Source of the DNA: Deltaproteobacteria bacterium HGW-Deltaproteobacteria-8
GTDB lineage: Bacteria > Desulfobacterota > Desulfovibrionia > Desulfovibrionales > Desulfovibrionaceae
NCBI GenBank assembly: GCA_002840405.1
Contig: PHAR01000005.1
Span: 75,894-139,893, forward strand
Direction: 5' to 3'
Length of the DNA stretch: 64,000 nt
In this document: one piece after another, positions 8,671 to 18,236 of the stretch
Layout of the letters: each line of letters begins with the position of its first letter
Position numbering within the stretch: the first letter of the stretch is position 1
Translations under genes and position numbers: made by a program
Notes under the pieces: model-generated
The model's database searches: none
What the model was told of the DNA's origin: nothing
What the model saw: only the letters and a program-made list of their open reading frames with translations

Positions 8671-9552
8671 CTAGATGACCTTGTTCAGCGGGTACTCGAT
8701 GATGCCCTCGGCCCCGAGGTCCTTGAGCTGCGGGATGAGCTCGCGCACCACGGACTCGTCCACCACGATCTCAACGGACAGCCAGTCCGGGTTGGACAGG
8801 CCGGACACCGTGGGCGAGGTCAGGCTGGGCAAAAGGGTCATGGCCACGTCCATCTTGGCCTTGGGCATGTTCATTTTCAGCCCCACCATGCGCTCGGCCT
8901 TGAGCGCGCCCTGCAAGAGCAGGTTCATGTGCTCGATCTTGCGGCGCTTGAAGGGGTCTTCCCAGGCCTTCTTGTTGGCGATGAGCCGGGTGTTGGTCAA
9001 AAGCAGGTCCTCGATGATCTTCAGCCCGTGGGCGCGGATGGTGGTGCCGGTCTCGGTGACCTCCACGATGGCGTCGCACAGGCCCTCGACCACCTTGGCC
9101 TCGGTGGCGCCCCAGGAGAAGCTGACCTCCACCGGGATATTGCGCTCGGCGAAGTAGCTCTTGGTGAACTGCACCAGCTCGGTGGCGATCTTCTTGCCCG
9201 CCAGGTCCTCGGGCTTGTTGTAGGGCGAGTCCCCGGCCACGGCCAGGACCCAGCGCGCCGGGCGGTTGCTGACCTTGGAGTAGACCAGGTCGCTGACCAC
9301 CACCACGTCGGAGTTGTTCTCCAGGATCCAGTCCTTGCCGGTGAGCCCGCAGTCGAGCACGCCCTGCTCGACGTAGATGCTCATCTCCTGGGCCCGGCAC
9401 ATGGAGCAGGAGATCTCCTCGTCGTCGATGTCCGGGAAATAGTTGCGGGAGTGCAGGCGGATCTTCCAGCCGCTCTTTTCGAACAGCTTGATGGTGGCGT
9501 CCTGAAGCGAGCCCTTGGGCACGCCGAGCTTGAGTTTTTTGGTGGCGCTCAT
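8671..9552 (-). CDS. hisG: ATP phosphoribosyltransferase, long form (HisG)
   Basis: A 293-residue enzyme catalysing the first step of histidine synthesis, condensation of ATP with PRPP. It is the long HisG form: the catalytic part shows the early GVPKGSLQ segment and the DCGLTGKDW region, and a C-terminal regulatory (ACT-like) domain of about 75 residues, beginning near residue 218 ([11 protein letters not shown]), allows histidine feedback inhibition. The PRPP-binding region lies around [14 protein letters not shown]. The start overlaps the hisI stop by 4 bp (ATGA), so expression is coupled. No other his genes are in the window. Confidence 0.95.
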   Translation of the reverse strand: MSATKKLKLGVPKGSLQDATIKLFEKSGWKIRLHSRNYFPDIDDEEISCSMCRAQEMSIYVEQGVLDCGLTGKDWILENNSDVVVVSDLVYSKVSNRPARWVLAVAGDSPYNKPEDLAGKKIATELVQFTKSYFAERNIPVEVSFSWGATEAKVVEGLCDAIVEVTETGTTIRAHGLKIIEDLLLTNTRLIANKKAWEDPFKRRKIEHMNLLLQGALKAERMVGLKMNMPKAKMDVAMTLLPSLTSPTVSGLSNPDWLSVEIVVDESVVRELIPQLKDLGAEGIIEYPLNKVI

Positions 9553-9926
9553 TTTCCGTAGACCTCCTTGGGGTCGAAAACCATGGGCGAGCACTCGCGT
9601 ACGTCGTCGCCCGAAATTTCGCGGTAGAAACAGCTTTTGCGGCCGGTGTGACAGGCCGCCCCGCCCTTTTGGGTCACCTGGACCAGCACCGTGTCGGCGT
9701 CGCAGTCCAGGCGGATGGTATGGACCTTTTGCACGTGGCCGGAGGTGCCGCCCTTGTGCCACAAGGTGTTGCGGCTGCGGCTGTAGTAGTGGACCTCGCC
9801 GGTCTCGATGGTCTTGTCCCAGGCCGCCTCGTTCATGTAGGCGAGCATGAGCACTTCGCCGGTCCCGGCCTCTTGGGCAATGACCGGCACCAGGCCTCCG
9901 CACTTTGCAAAATCTGGTCGGAGCAT
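9549..9926 (-). CDS. hisI: phosphoribosyl-AMP cyclohydrolase (HisI)
   Basis: A 125-residue single-domain cyclohydrolase for the third step of histidine synthesis, hydrolysing the adenine ring of phosphoribosyl-AMP. Diagnostic motifs are VLMLAYMN (residues 25-32), [13 protein letters not shown], the metal-binding DCDADT (about 74-79) and the [14 protein letters not shown] zinc-ligand block. The HisE pyrophosphohydrolase domain found in fused versions is absent. ATG 9926 follows a GAGG ribosome-binding site. It is the first gene of the hisI-hisG pair. Confidence 0.95.
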   Translation of the reverse strand: MLRPDFAKCGGLVPVIAQEAGTGEVLMLAYMNEAAWDKTIETGEVHYYSRSRNTLWHKGGTSGHVQKVHTIRLDCDADTVLVQVTQKGGAACHTGRKSCFYREISGDDVRECSPMVFDPKEVYGK

Positions 9927-10069
9927 GAAAACCTCGCAAAAGGGTGTTCGCGCACAGGGCAAAATGAGCGCCCACGCGCGCGCCAACCGAACTTCTTATG
10001 CGAATGGCGCACGGTTGTCCAATGTTGCGGCGGCAGGGGGGCCGGGGTGAGAGCAGGCGGCTTCCGGCC

Positions 10070-10471
10070 TCAGTTCACGCCGTGCTCGGCCAGGAAGGGG
10101 GCGTAGCGGCCGTCTTCGGCCTGGATGTGCCCGGACAGCCAGGACAGCAGAAAACCCAAGGCCTGGTGCGCAAGCTCCGGGCTGGGGTGTTGCCCGGACA
10201 GGCGGTCCAGGGCCTCCAGGAACTCCCGGTGGGCCCGGCGGTGGGCCTCGCGATCCGGATAGCCGTGGTCGTCGAGCAGGCGTTCCTCGGTCTCGAAATG
10301 GAAACGCGCATAGGTGCGCATGCTGTCCAGCCCGTCCAGCAACGCCTCGCGGGCGTGGCCCAGGGCAAGTTTGCTCTGCATGGCGTTGATGATCTCAAAA
10401 AGGTAGCGATGCTGGGCGTCTATAGCGTCAATGCCGATCCTGAGCGATCCGTCCCAACAGACTATGGCCAT
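10070..10471 (-). CDS. bacteriohemerythrin
   Basis: A 133-residue single-domain hemerythrin, an oxygen-binding four-helix protein with a di-iron centre. The iron ligands can be followed: H in [10 protein letters not shown] (residue 20), H and E in FHFETEE (about 58-62), H in HRRAH (about 77-81) and the H...D pair in HIQAED (about 114-119). There is no signal peptide, so it is cytoplasmic. ATG 10471 has a strong GGAGGTGA ribosome-binding site. It is divergent from the hmc operon, which fits a role in oxygen binding or detoxification in an anaerobe. Confidence 0.92.
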   Translation of the reverse strand: MAIVCWDGSLRIGIDAIDAQHRYLFEIINAMQSKLALGHAREALLDGLDSMRTYARFHFETEERLLDDHGYPDREAHRRAHREFLEALDRLSGQHPSPELAHQALGFLLSWLSGHIQAEDGRYAPFLAEHGVN

Positions 10472-10861
10472 GGCTCACCTCCATAAGATTCCCATATTCG
10501 GCCCATACACCATTCCCGGGGTCCGGCAAAGGTAATTTTCGAAAAAAATGCAGGCGGAATTCATCCTTATGGGGCAGGACAAAGAAATCCTCCAAGTTGG
10601 TTGGGAATGTCTTGTGCCAAGAATCACATAGATCGTAACCCGTTGATAAGTTGCGCTGGGCTGAAGAAAAGATATCCTCCTGAAGCGAGAGTTTCCAGAA
10701 ATGGCGCTTGACGAATTTGCGAGAATTGGGTACTCACGGGTAAGACATTATTTCCTACCACTTTGGGGTGAAAAGGGGCTGGGCAGACTCCCTGCGCCGA
10801 TTTCTCGGCGTTCACCATGATCGGGCAAACCCTCTCAACGTATGAGGCAAGGAACAACAAC
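10472..10861. other. 390-bp divergent intergenic region upstream of hmc
   Basis: Gene-free region between the bacteriohemerythrin and hmcA, less GC-rich than its surroundings. It must hold the promoters for both genes. A TTGACG hexamer at 10708-10713 followed after 17 bp by TACTCA is the best -35/-10 pair for hmc, but the -10 is weak. I found no convincing sigma-54 promoter, riboswitch or long inverted repeat. An Rrf2-type operator would be expected here, but I cannot identify it by eye. Confidence 0.4.
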
Positions 10862-12553
10862 ATGGAAAAAGGAAGAGTACTGCTGCTGAGCGCCGGGGCC
10901 ATGTTTGTCCTGGCCGTGGTCTCGATCCTCAGCCTTGAGGCGCAAGGGGTCGGGGAGGCGCAGGCAAATGCAGCCATCCGTACGGACATGGTGACCATCG
11001 ACACCATGAAGACCTACGGGAAGCTGGAGTTGCCGCCCGTGACGTTCTTGCATGACAAGCACACCCTGGCCCTCAAGACTGGCGAAAAGGACTGCAAGAC
11101 CTGCCACGTTGAGAAGGACGGCCAGGTGGTGACCAAGTTCAAGCGCGAGAAGAACACCACCCAGGCCGAGGTCAAGGTCATCTACCACAAGGGCTGCATC
11201 GGTTGCCATACCGACATGGCCAAGAAGGGGCAGAAGACCGGACCCCAGGACGGCGCCTGCCGCTCCTGCCACAACGCCAAGCCCAAGGTCTCTTCCGCCA
11301 AGCTGGAGGCCGGTCTCACCAACGCCCTGCACTACCGCCACACCTCCACCAAGGAGCTGCCCTCGACCCTGAAGGACGAGGCCACGGGCGCGCTGCGCAA
11401 GGATAACTGCGACCGCTGCCACCATGAATACAACAAGGACACCAAGAAGACTTTCTACGCCAAGGGCAAGGAAGGCACCTGCCGCTCCTGCCACCTGGAC
11501 AAGCCCACCAAGGACACGCGCAGCATGTCCCAGGCCGCGCACGACTCCTGCGTGAACTGCCACCGCACCCTGGCGCTCAAGGGCGTCAAGGAGACCGGCC
11601 CGACCTCTTGCGCCGGTTGCCACGGCAAGGAAGCCCAGGCCAAGACGGCCGCCAAGAACAAGGAAGTCGTGGCCAAGGCCGGTGACGACGTCCGCCTCAT
11701 CCGCAAGGCCGGCCAGCCCGACCTGACCCTCGTGTCCATTGAGAAGCCCGTGGAAGGCGCCAAGCCCGTGGCCATGAGCCCGGTGGCCTTCAACCACAAG
11801 CTGCACGAGAAGAACGTCGACACCTGCCGCGCCTGCCACCACAAGGAAACCGTGGCCTGCAGCAAGTGCCACACCGTGGCTGGCAGCAAGGAAGGCGGTT
11901 ATGTCCAGCTCGAGCAGGCCATGCACCGCGCCACCGCCAAGCAGAGCTGCGTGGGCTGCCACAACCAGAAGAAGGCCGAGCCCAAGTGCGCCGGCTGCCA
12001 CGGCCTGATGAAGGACCGCAAGAATCCTCCCCAGGCCGAGTGCAAGAAGTGCCACATCCAGGGCGCGCTGAAGGTGCCCGCCGAGCCCGGCCAGATGCCC
12101 GCCTACTGGGCCATGAAGCCGGAGGAGAAGGCCGCCGCCGCAGGCGAGCTCTTGAAGGGCCGCGCCGACAAGGCCGACATCTTCACCACCGACGACATTC
12201 CGGAGAAGGTCACCATCAAGTCCCTGGTGAACGAGTACGAGGCATCCGAGATGCCGCACCGCAAGATCGTGCTGAAGCTCATGGAGAATGTGAAGGGCTC
12301 CAAGATGAGCGGGGTCTTCCACTCTGATCCCGGCACCGTGTGCCAGGCCTGCCACCACAACGGCGTGGCCGGCACGAAGAAGCCGCCCAAGTGCAGCAAC
12401 TGCCACGGCAAGCCCTTTGACGAGAAGCAGCCGAACCGTCCGGGTCTCAAGGCCGCGTACCACGGCCAGTGCATGAGCTGCCACAAGGCTATGGACCTGA
12501 AGAAGCCCCTGAACACGGACTGCGTGGGCTGCCACAAGGAAAAGAAGAAGTAA
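10862..12553 (+). CDS. hmcA: high-molecular-weight cytochrome c, 16 haems (HmcA)
   Basis: A 563-residue periplasmic multihaem cytochrome, the electron-accepting subunit of the Hmc complex that links periplasmic hydrogen oxidation (via type I cytochrome c3) to the cytoplasm. I count exactly sixteen CxxCH haem motifs, the number known for HmcA, several followed by a second histidine as in bis-His c3-type haems. The N-terminus is an exported signal (MEKGRV then a hydrophobic stretch, residues 1-31). The ATG at 10862 has an AAGGAA ribosome-binding site; an in-frame ATG 45 bp upstream precedes the signal. It is the first gene of the operon. Confidence 0.97.
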   Translation: MEKGRVLLLSAGAMFVLAVVSILSLEAQGVGEAQANAAIRTDMVTIDTMKTYGKLELPPVTFLHDKHTLALKTGEKDCKTCHVEKDGQVVTKFKREKNTTQAEVKVIYHKGCIGCHTDMAKKGQKTGPQDGACRSCHNAKPKVSSAKLEAGLTNALHYRHTSTKELPSTLKDEATGALRKDNCDRCHHEYNKDTKKTFYAKGKEGTCRSCHLDKPTKDTRSMSQAAHDSCVNCHRTLALKGVKETGPTSCAGCHGKEAQAKTAAKNKEVVAKAGDDVRLIRKAGQPDLTLVSIEKPVEGAKPVAMSPVAFNHKLHEKNVDTCRACHHKETVACSKCHTVAGSKEGGYVQLEQAMHRATAKQSCVGCHNQKKAEPKCAGCHGLMKDRKNPPQAECKKCHIQGALKVPAEPGQMPAYWAMKPEEKAAAAGELLKGRADKADIFTTDDIPEKVTIKSLVNEYEASEMPHRKIVLKLMENVKGSKMSGVFHSDPGTVCQACHHNGVAGTKKPPKCSNCHGKPFDEKQPNRPGLKAAYHGQCMSCHKAMDLKKPLNTDCVGCHKEKKK

Positions 12554-12584
12554 GCCGGACCCCGGCATTATAAGGAGCACGTCC

Positions 12585-13658
12585 ATGAAGAGAAGACAGT
12601 TTCTCGGCTTGCTGGGCGCCGCGGGGATCACGGCCACCCTGGGCACCGAAGCGCAAGCCGCATCAGGCCACACCTTTGATGGCTACCCGAATGCAAAGGG
12701 TGTGTTGTTCGACTCCACCCGCTGCATTGGCTGCCGCAAATGCGAGGCCGCATGCAACAAAGTGAACAAGCTGCCGGCACCGGCGAAACCCTTTGACGAC
12801 CTGAAGGTTCTGGACAAGGAGCGCCGCACCGACGCCAAGTCCTACACCGTGGTGAACAAGTACCCCGGCAAGAACGGCCCGGTGTTCCGCAAGGTGCAGT
12901 GCAACCACTGCCAGGAACCCGCCTGCGCCTCGGTCTGCTTTGTCCGGGCCTTCGTCAAGAACCCGGACGGCTCGGTGACCTATGACGCCAGCCTCTGCGT
13001 GGGCTGCCGCTACTGCATGGTGGCCTGCCCGTTCAACATCCCGGCTTACGAGTACAGCGATCCGCTGACCCCCAGGGTCATGAAGTGCACCATGTGCCAC
13101 GACCAGATTCAGAAGGGCGAGCTTGCCGCCCCCGGCTGCGTGGGCGCCTGCCCCAAGGAGGCCCTGGTCTACGGCAAGCGGGGGGACCTGATCGAGATCG
13201 CCCGCGAGCGCGTCAAGAGAAACCCCGGGCGCTACCAGGACCACATCTACGGCGAGAAGGAGATGGGCGGCACCAACTGGCTGTACCTCTCCGGCGCGGA
13301 GTTCAAGGATATCGGCCTGCGCGAGGACCTGGGCAACGTCAGCGTGCCCACCATGACCGCCGGCCCGCTGTCCGTGGTGCCCATGGTCGCGGCCCTCTGG
13401 CCGGCGCTGCTCGGCGGCGTGTGGGCCATGAACAAGCGCAAGGAGAAGGTGGCCGAGGACGAGCAGAAGGCTGCCGTCAGGGCCGCCAAGGCTGAGGTCA
13501 AGGCCGAGGCCGCCGCCAAGCTTGCCAAGGAGCTGGAGAAGGCCGAGAAGGACAAGGCCCAGGCCGTTGAGCGCGAGGTCAAGCGCGCCCTGGAAGAAGC
13601 TGCCGCCGCCCAGAAAGAACAGGCCGCCGCCGCCAACAAAGACGAGGAGGGCGCCTAG
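12585..13658 (+). CDS. hmcB: Hmc complex iron-sulfur protein HmcB
   Basis: A 357-residue ferredoxin-like subunit. It begins with a twin-arginine-type leader ([13 protein letters not shown]), then carries four cysteine clusters for [4Fe-4S] centres: [11 protein letters not shown] (from residue 47), [20 protein letters not shown] and CTMCHDQ with CVGACP. A hydrophobic span near residues 265-285 anchors it, and the last 75 residues are a highly charged Ala/Lys/Glu coiled coil that would lie on the cytoplasmic side. It sits between HmcA and the membrane subunit HmcC, whose gene starts at the very next base after its stop codon. Confidence 0.95.
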   Translation: MKRRQFLGLLGAAGITATLGTEAQAASGHTFDGYPNAKGVLFDSTRCIGCRKCEAACNKVNKLPAPAKPFDDLKVLDKERRTDAKSYTVVNKYPGKNGPVFRKVQCNHCQEPACASVCFVRAFVKNPDGSVTYDASLCVGCRYCMVACPFNIPAYEYSDPLTPRVMKCTMCHDQIQKGELAAPGCVGACPKEALVYGKRGDLIEIARERVKRNPGRYQDHIYGEKEMGGTNWLYLSGAEFKDIGLREDLGNVSVPTMTAGPLSVVPMVAALWPALLGGVWAMNKRKEKVAEDEQKAAVRAAKAEVKAEAAAKLAKELEKAEKDKAQAVEREVKRALEEAAAAQKEQAAAANKDEEGA

Positions 13659-14822
13659 ATGACTGCTGAAACAAAAAAGACCCTGTTCACCCCGGTGAAC
13701 ATCATCTCCGGGATCTTCCTGGCCATCGGCCTGGTGATCACCGTGCTCCGGTTCACCAAGGGCCTGGGCTACGTCACCAACCTGGACGACAACAATCCCT
13801 GGGGCATCTGGATCGGCTTCGACCTCCTGTGCGGCGTCGCGCTGGCGGCCGGCGGCTACACCGCAAGCTCGGCCTGCTACCTCTTTGGCATGAAGAAATA
13901 CCACTCGGCGGTGCGCCCGGCCATCCTGACGGCCTTTTTGGGCTACGCACTGGTGGTTTTTGCCCTGCACTTCGATGTGGGCCGTCCCTACCGCCTGGTG
14001 TACCCCATCTTCGTCAGCCCCGGCACCACCTCGCTCTTGTACGAAGTGGGCCTGTGCGTCTTCCTGTACGTCACTGTGCTGGCCATCGAGTTCTCCCCGG
14101 CCCTGTTCGAGTGGCTGGGCATGAAGAACCTGCGCAACAAGATCCACAAGCTGACCCTGGCCCTGACAGTGTTCGGCGTCATCCTGTCGACCCTGCACCA
14201 GAGCTCGCTGGGCGCGCTGTACATCGCCGTGCCGAGCAAGATCCACCCGCTCTGGTACTCGCCTTACCTCGCGATCCTCTTCTTCGTGTCGAGCATCCCG
14301 GCGGGCCTGTCCATGGTCATCCTCGAGGGCACGCTTGCCCACAAGCCCTGGCACCACATGATGGACAAGACTTACCAGGATGAGCACGACGGCGTGATCC
14401 TGGGCTTCGCCCGCGGCGCCTCCATGGCCCTGGCCGCTTACTTCTGCGTGAAGCTGGTGGCCATGGCCTATGACAACAACTGGCACTACCTGGCCACGGG
14501 CTGGGGCGCCTGGTGGCTGCTTGAGGTCCTGGGCTTCGTGGCCCTGCCGAGCCTGCTTTACGCCATCGCCAGCCGTGAGAAGAACATCAAGCTGGCCAAG
14601 TGGACCAGCGCGCTCACCGTGCTGGGCATCATCTTAAACCGCTTCAACGTGTCCATCGTGGCCTTCAACTGGCAGCTTCCGTCCAGTCAGCGCTATTTCC
14701 CCAGCCTGATGGAGATCGGCCTGTCGCTGTTCGTGGTCACCCTGGGCGTCACCATCTACCGCTTCGTCGTGTCCAGGATGCCCATCTTCTTCGAGCATCC
14801 TGAATACAAAGACGCCCACTAG
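13659..14822 (+). CDS. hmcC: Hmc complex integral membrane subunit HmcC (NrfD family)
   Basis: A 387-residue polytopic membrane protein of the NrfD/PsrC family with about ten hydrophobic helices; it has no haem ligands of its own pattern and is thought to bind menaquinone or pass charge between the Fe-S subunit and the cytochrome b-type subunit. Characteristic segments are NPWGIWIGFDLLCGVALAAG near residue 45 and LHQSSLGALY near 187. Translation starts at the base after the hmcB stop, and the gene ends 13 bp before hmcD. Confidence 0.94.
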   Translation: MTAETKKTLFTPVNIISGIFLAIGLVITVLRFTKGLGYVTNLDDNNPWGIWIGFDLLCGVALAAGGYTASSACYLFGMKKYHSAVRPAILTAFLGYALVVFALHFDVGRPYRLVYPIFVSPGTTSLLYEVGLCVFLYVTVLAIEFSPALFEWLGMKNLRNKIHKLTLALTVFGVILSTLHQSSLGALYIAVPSKIHPLWYSPYLAILFFVSSIPAGLSMVILEGTLAHKPWHHMMDKTYQDEHDGVILGFARGASMALAAYFCVKLVAMAYDNNWHYLATGWGAWWLLEVLGFVALPSLLYAIASREKNIKLAKWTSALTVLGIILNRFNVSIVAFNWQLPSSQRYFPSLMEIGLSLFVVTLGVTIYRFVVSRMPIFFEHPEYKDAH

Positions 14823-14835
14823 AAGGAGGCGCGAC

Positions 14836-14991
14836 ATGGAATTCTTCGTTTATCACGACTATATGATGTTCACCAAGTCCGTCGTCTACGTTCTGATGGG
14901 CTTGTTCGTGGTTGGTTTCTGGGGTCTCTGGGCCTTCATGACCTCGCGTGACGAGGAAATTCACAAGATGCCAGAGCACCACAAGGAGTAA
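14836..14991 (+). CDS. hmcD: small membrane subunit HmcD
   Basis: A 51-residue protein read directly from the sequence between hmcC and hmcE. It has one membrane span (residues about 13-36, ending in WGLWAFMTS) and a charged His/Glu-rich tail. Its place, size and single span match HmcD of Desulfovibrio, a small subunit of unknown function. The ribosome-binding site AAGGAGG is 6 bp upstream of ATG 14836, and hmcE begins 3 bp after its stop codon. Confidence 0.9.
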   Translation: MEFFVYHDYMMFTKSVVYVLMGLFVVGFWGLWAFMTSRDEEIHKMPEHHKE

Positions 14992-14994
14992 GCC

Positions 14995-15675
14995 ATGTAC
15001 CAGATCGTTACCGGACCTCTCCTGTGGCTGACCTTCGCCGTCTTCTTCGGCGGGCTGGCCTGGCGCATTTATACCTACATCAAGGGCCTGGACTGGAAGC
15101 TTGACCGCGTGGCCTACGGCACGCAGACGGCCTACGGTATTAGGGGCGCGGTGCGCAGCATCGTTGCCTGGATCGTGCCCTTCGGCTCCCAGGGCTGGAA
15201 GGTGAAGCCCATCTTCACCATCCTGTTCTTCACCTTCCACATCGGCCTGGTGGTGGTTCCCCTGTTCCTGGCCGGACACGCCGTGGTGCTCAAAATGCGC
15301 TTCGGCCTGCCCTGGCCCACCATCCCCATGGTCCTGGCCGACGTGCTCACCGTGGCCATGATCTGCGCGGGCGTGTTCATCATCATCCGGCGCATCGCCC
15401 TGCCAGAGGTGCGCATCATCACCAGCCTGTACGACTACCTGCTGCTGGCCATCACCCTGGCGCCCTTTGTGACGGGCTTCATGGTCGTGCACCAGATCGG
15501 CGGCGACTACGAGTTCTGGCTGCTGGCGCACGTCATCGCAGGCGAGATCATGCTCCTGGCCGTCCCCTTCACCAAGCTGTTCCACGTGGTGGGCTTCTTC
15601 CTCTCGCGCGGGCAGCTCGGCATGGACTACGGCATCAAGCGTGGTGGCATGAAGGGCACGAACATGGCATGGTAG
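14995..15675 (+). CDS. hmcE: Hmc complex membrane subunit HmcE
   Basis: A 226-residue protein with five or six predicted membrane helices, similar in layout to cytochrome b-type gamma subunits of nitrate reductase and heterodisulfide reductase (NarI/HdrE-like). Conserved-looking histidines lie in TFHIGLVVVP (about residue 82), LAGHA (about 98) and VVHQIGGDYE and LLAHVIAG near the C-terminal helices, which would allow b-haem coordination. It is translated with hmcD (3-bp gap) and precedes hmcF by 48 bp. Confidence 0.92.
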   Translation: MYQIVTGPLLWLTFAVFFGGLAWRIYTYIKGLDWKLDRVAYGTQTAYGIRGAVRSIVAWIVPFGSQGWKVKPIFTILFFTFHIGLVVVPLFLAGHAVVLKMRFGLPWPTIPMVLADVLTVAMICAGVFIIIRRIALPEVRIITSLYDYLLLAITLAPFVTGFMVVHQIGGDYEFWLLAHVIAGEIMLLAVPFTKLFHVVGFFLSRGQLGMDYGIKRGGMKGTNMAW

Positions 15676-15723
15676 GCCTTTAAGCCGCCAAGCCCAAAAG
15701 CGCAGTCTTAAGGAGATACAGCA

Positions 15724-17121
15724 ATGCCCGAAGGAAAATTCTGCAACAAGACGCCCGTAAACACCCAGGAGGCCCTCGATGCCGTGCTGGGCGACAAGGG
15801 TGGAAAGCAATACTACGCCGAGATGCTTGAGTTGGAAGTGGATACGGCGAAACTCGCCGCGTCCATCAAGAACACCTGCAAGTCGCGCACTGGAACGTGG
15901 CTGGAGATGTGCGCCCATTGTGGACTCTGCGCCGACTCCTGCTTCCTGTACCTGTGCAACAACCGCGACCCCAAGCAGGTTCCGGCCTACAAGATCCAGT
16001 CCACCCTGGGCGAGATGGTGAAGAGAAACGGCGACGTTGACAACGCCTTCATGCGTCACGCCATGGAAGTGGCCTGGAGCCAGTGCACCTGCTGCAACCG
16101 CTGCGGACAGTACTGCCCCTATGGCATCGACATGGGCGTCATGTTCGGCTACCTGCGCGGACTTCTGTACTCGCAGGGCTTCGTGCCCTGGGAGCTCAAG
16201 ATCGGCGCGGGCATGCACCGCGTGTTCAAGGCCCAGATGAACGTCACCGACGAGGACTGGACCGAGACCTGCGAGTGGATGGCCGAGGAGGCCCAGGACG
16301 AGTGGCCGGGCCTTGAGATCCCCATCGACAAGCAGGACGCGGACATCATGTACACCGTCAATGCCCGCGAGCCCAAGCACTACCCCGAGGACATCTCCGA
16401 GGCCGCAGTGCTCTTCCATGTGGCGGGCGAAAACTGGACCGTGCCCAGCTCCGGCTGGGAGCAGACCAGCCTGGCCCTCTTCGCGGGTGACTGGGAGGCC
16501 TGCAAGCAGCAGGTGGAGCACGTTTACGCCGCCATTGACCGCCTGAACCCCAAGCGGGCCGTGGGCACCGAGTGCGGCCACGCCCATCGCGCCACCGTCG
16601 TTGAAGGCCCCTATTGGGCCGGACGGCCCGACGGCCTGCCGCCCAAGCCCTTCCTGCACTATACGGAATGGCTGGCCGAGGCCCTGCGCCTGGGCAAGAT
16701 CAAGATCGACCCGGCCAAGCGCATCAAGCAGCCGGTGACCTTGCAGGACTCCTGCAACTACATCCGCAACTACGGATTGAAGGAGATCACGCGCGAGATC
16801 ATCAGCTATCTGGTGGAGCCTGGCTACTTCGTGGAGATGAGCCCCAACAAGGAGCACAACTACTGCTGTGGCGGTGGTGGCGGCTTCAACGGCATGGGAA
16901 TCTTCCGCCCGCAGCGCAACCGCGCGCTCATGGTCAAGCGGGACCAGATCCTGGCCACGGGCTGCAAGCTCGTCATCGCGCCCTGCCACAACTGCTGGGA
17001 CGCCATCCGCGACCTTGAGGAAGAGTTCAAAATCGGCATCAAGTGGAGCTTCCTCAAGCCCCTGGTCATCAGCATGATGATCGTGCCAGAGCACCTGAAG
17101 CCTGCGGAAGAAGAAGAATAG
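15724..17121 (+). CDS. hmcF: Hmc complex cytoplasmic Fe-S subunit HmcF (HdrD-like)
   Basis: A 465-residue cytoplasmic protein related to heterodisulfide reductase subunit D. Two ferredoxin-like clusters lie near the N-terminus ([11 protein letters not shown] from residue 63; [12 protein letters not shown] from residue 121), and the C-terminal half has CCG-domain features, including a CCGGGGGFN motif from residue 381 and a later CHNC. It would pass electrons to or from the cytoplasm. It is the last hmc structural gene; a 10-bp hairpin separates it from rrf2. Confidence 0.94.
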   Translation: MPEGKFCNKTPVNTQEALDAVLGDKGGKQYYAEMLELEVDTAKLAASIKNTCKSRTGTWLEMCAHCGLCADSCFLYLCNNRDPKQVPAYKIQSTLGEMVKRNGDVDNAFMRHAMEVAWSQCTCCNRCGQYCPYGIDMGVMFGYLRGLLYSQGFVPWELKIGAGMHRVFKAQMNVTDEDWTETCEWMAEEAQDEWPGLEIPIDKQDADIMYTVNAREPKHYPEDISEAAVLFHVAGENWTVPSSGWEQTSLALFAGDWEACKQQVEHVYAAIDRLNPKRAVGTECGHAHRATVVEGPYWAGRPDGLPPKPFLHYTEWLAEALRLGKIKIDPAKRIKQPVTLQDSCNYIRNYGLKEITREIISYLVEPGYFVEMSPNKEHNYCCGGGGGFNGMGIFRPQRNRALMVKRDQILATGCKLVIAPCHNCWDAIRDLEEEFKIGIKWSFLKPLVISMMIVPEHLKPAEEEE

Positions 17122-17140
17122 ATCCAGCGCTGCACAACGC

Positions 17141-17171
17141 CGGGGGAGGGGGGAACGCCCTCCCTCCCCCG
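17141..17171 (+). terminator. hairpin between hmcF and rrf2, possible attenuator
   Basis: A perfect 10-bp stem (CGGGGGAGGG, 17141-17150, with its complement at 17162-17171) and an 11-nt loop. No T-run follows, so it may only reduce read-through or protect the hmc mRNA 3' end, leaving some transcription into rrf2. Confidence 0.55.
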
Positions 17172-17203
17172 CGCGCATCATTGAGCAACCCCTCGGAGAG
17201 TCC

Positions 17204-17620
17204 ATGCGTCTGAGCACCAAAAGCCGTTATGGCACCCGCATGCTCATCGACATTGCCGAGAACTACCACGACGGGCCGGTGTCCGTGGCCGAAATCGCCT
17301 CGCGCACGGGCATCAGCGAAAAGTACATGGAGAAGCTCATCAGGCGCCTCAAGCGCGCCGGACTGGTGCTCTCCAAGCGCGGACCCAAGGGCGGGCACAT
17401 CCTGGCCAAGCCTGCGGCCCATATCACCGTGGGTGACGTGGTGCGCGCGCTTGAGGACTGGGTGGTCCTGAAGGGCTGCAGCTTCGGCAAGGACGCCTGC
17501 GACACTTGCGCCCGGCAGGACACCTGCCCAACCAAGGTCGTTTGGGAAGAGGCCAACGAGGCCATGTTCCAGACCCTCGACTCCTACACCCTGCAACGAC
17601 TCATCAAGCCTGGCCTCTAG
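17204..17620 (+). CDS. rrf2: Rrf2 family transcriptional regulator
   Basis: A 138-residue winged-helix regulator of the Rrf2 family, named after the gene in this position in Desulfovibrio vulgaris (regulator of the redox-protein operon). The N-terminal RLSTKSRYGTRMLIDIA and the recognition-helix region ISEKYMEKLIRRLKRAGLV are typical; a later cysteine group (C93, C100, C103 and C109 by my count) could hold an Fe-S cluster, as in IscR and NsrR. It probably represses or tunes the hmc operon. Start ATG 17204 has GGAGAG upstream. Confidence 0.93.
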   Translation: MRLSTKSRYGTRMLIDIAENYHDGPVSVAEIASRTGISEKYMEKLIRRLKRAGLVLSKRGPKGGHILAKPAAHITVGDVVRALEDWVVLKGCSFGKDACDTCARQDTCPTKVVWEEANEAMFQTLDSYTLQRLIKPGL

Positions 17621-18236
17621 CCCGCCGCTTTTTTCCCGCCCTCTCTCGCGCCCTTTGGCCGCATTCCTTTGCCGGATTTGCCGACTATTTTCGCCTTCCA
17701 TCTTGCCCCAGCGAACAATTTGGGATACGTATTGCGAGGTGAGAATCGTTTTGGCTTTTGCGCAAACCGTTCTTGTCCTGCGCGGCCACGCGGTCCCGGT
17801 CAGGGTCATCGCCTCCTCATTCGGCATGCCCGCAGACTCTTGGGCGTACCACCAGCGCGCAGGTGGACCTTGAGGGCGGGCGAAACCGGGTGGCAAGGTC
17901 TTTCCACAGCGAAGCTGCCCTTGGCAGGAGGCATAGAAATGCGCAGTTTAGGCAAGAACCCATCAGGGGCAGTGCTTGTGTCAGCCTTTCCTCACCCCTT
18001 TCACCCGAGCAGAGATCCCCTCCGTGTGCCTTCTGGCCGCTCTGGAAGTTCTTCCACGCTGCCTGTTTTTTTGTCTTATGTGGTCTGCTGCTCTAAGGAA
18101 GTCGTCGGCAGCGTCGATAGTGTAAGCGGCGAATATCGCGTCAGCTGATGACCCCGTTGTGCTCAGGCCAGGTTTTGGCCAGGGCCTGTCTTTCTATGAT
18201 TGGGACGTCCCCGCGTGCCCAGGAGGTGTTTCGGGA
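17621..18236. other. 616-bp gene-free region before the chemoreceptor
   Basis: Between rrf2 and the chemoreceptor gene. Apart from the cheW remnant (17777-17940) I see no coding frame with a plausible protein. The last part must hold the promoter of the chemoreceptor-cheW operon, but no clear -35/-10 pair stands out. The region looks like degenerating chemotaxis DNA. Confidence 0.5.
17777..17940 (+). pseudogene. decayed cheW remnant
   Basis: This stretch aligns with three parts of the intact cheW 2.7 kb downstream. Bases 17777-17802 are identical to 20469-20494, and 17820-17834 are identical to 20512-20526 with the same 17-base spacing in between. A segment around 17860-17877 matches the region near 20565-20580, and 17891-17937 follows the end of the gene (20743-20800) with scattered changes. 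Internal stretches are missing, frames are broken and no start remains. It is best read as a leftover of a duplicated or rearranged cheW copy. Confidence 0.8.

Noticed and set aside
10702-10720. Sigma-54 promoter before hmcA
   Set aside because: TGGCGC and a later TTTGC are present, but the spacing between GG and GC is 14 instead of 10 bases.
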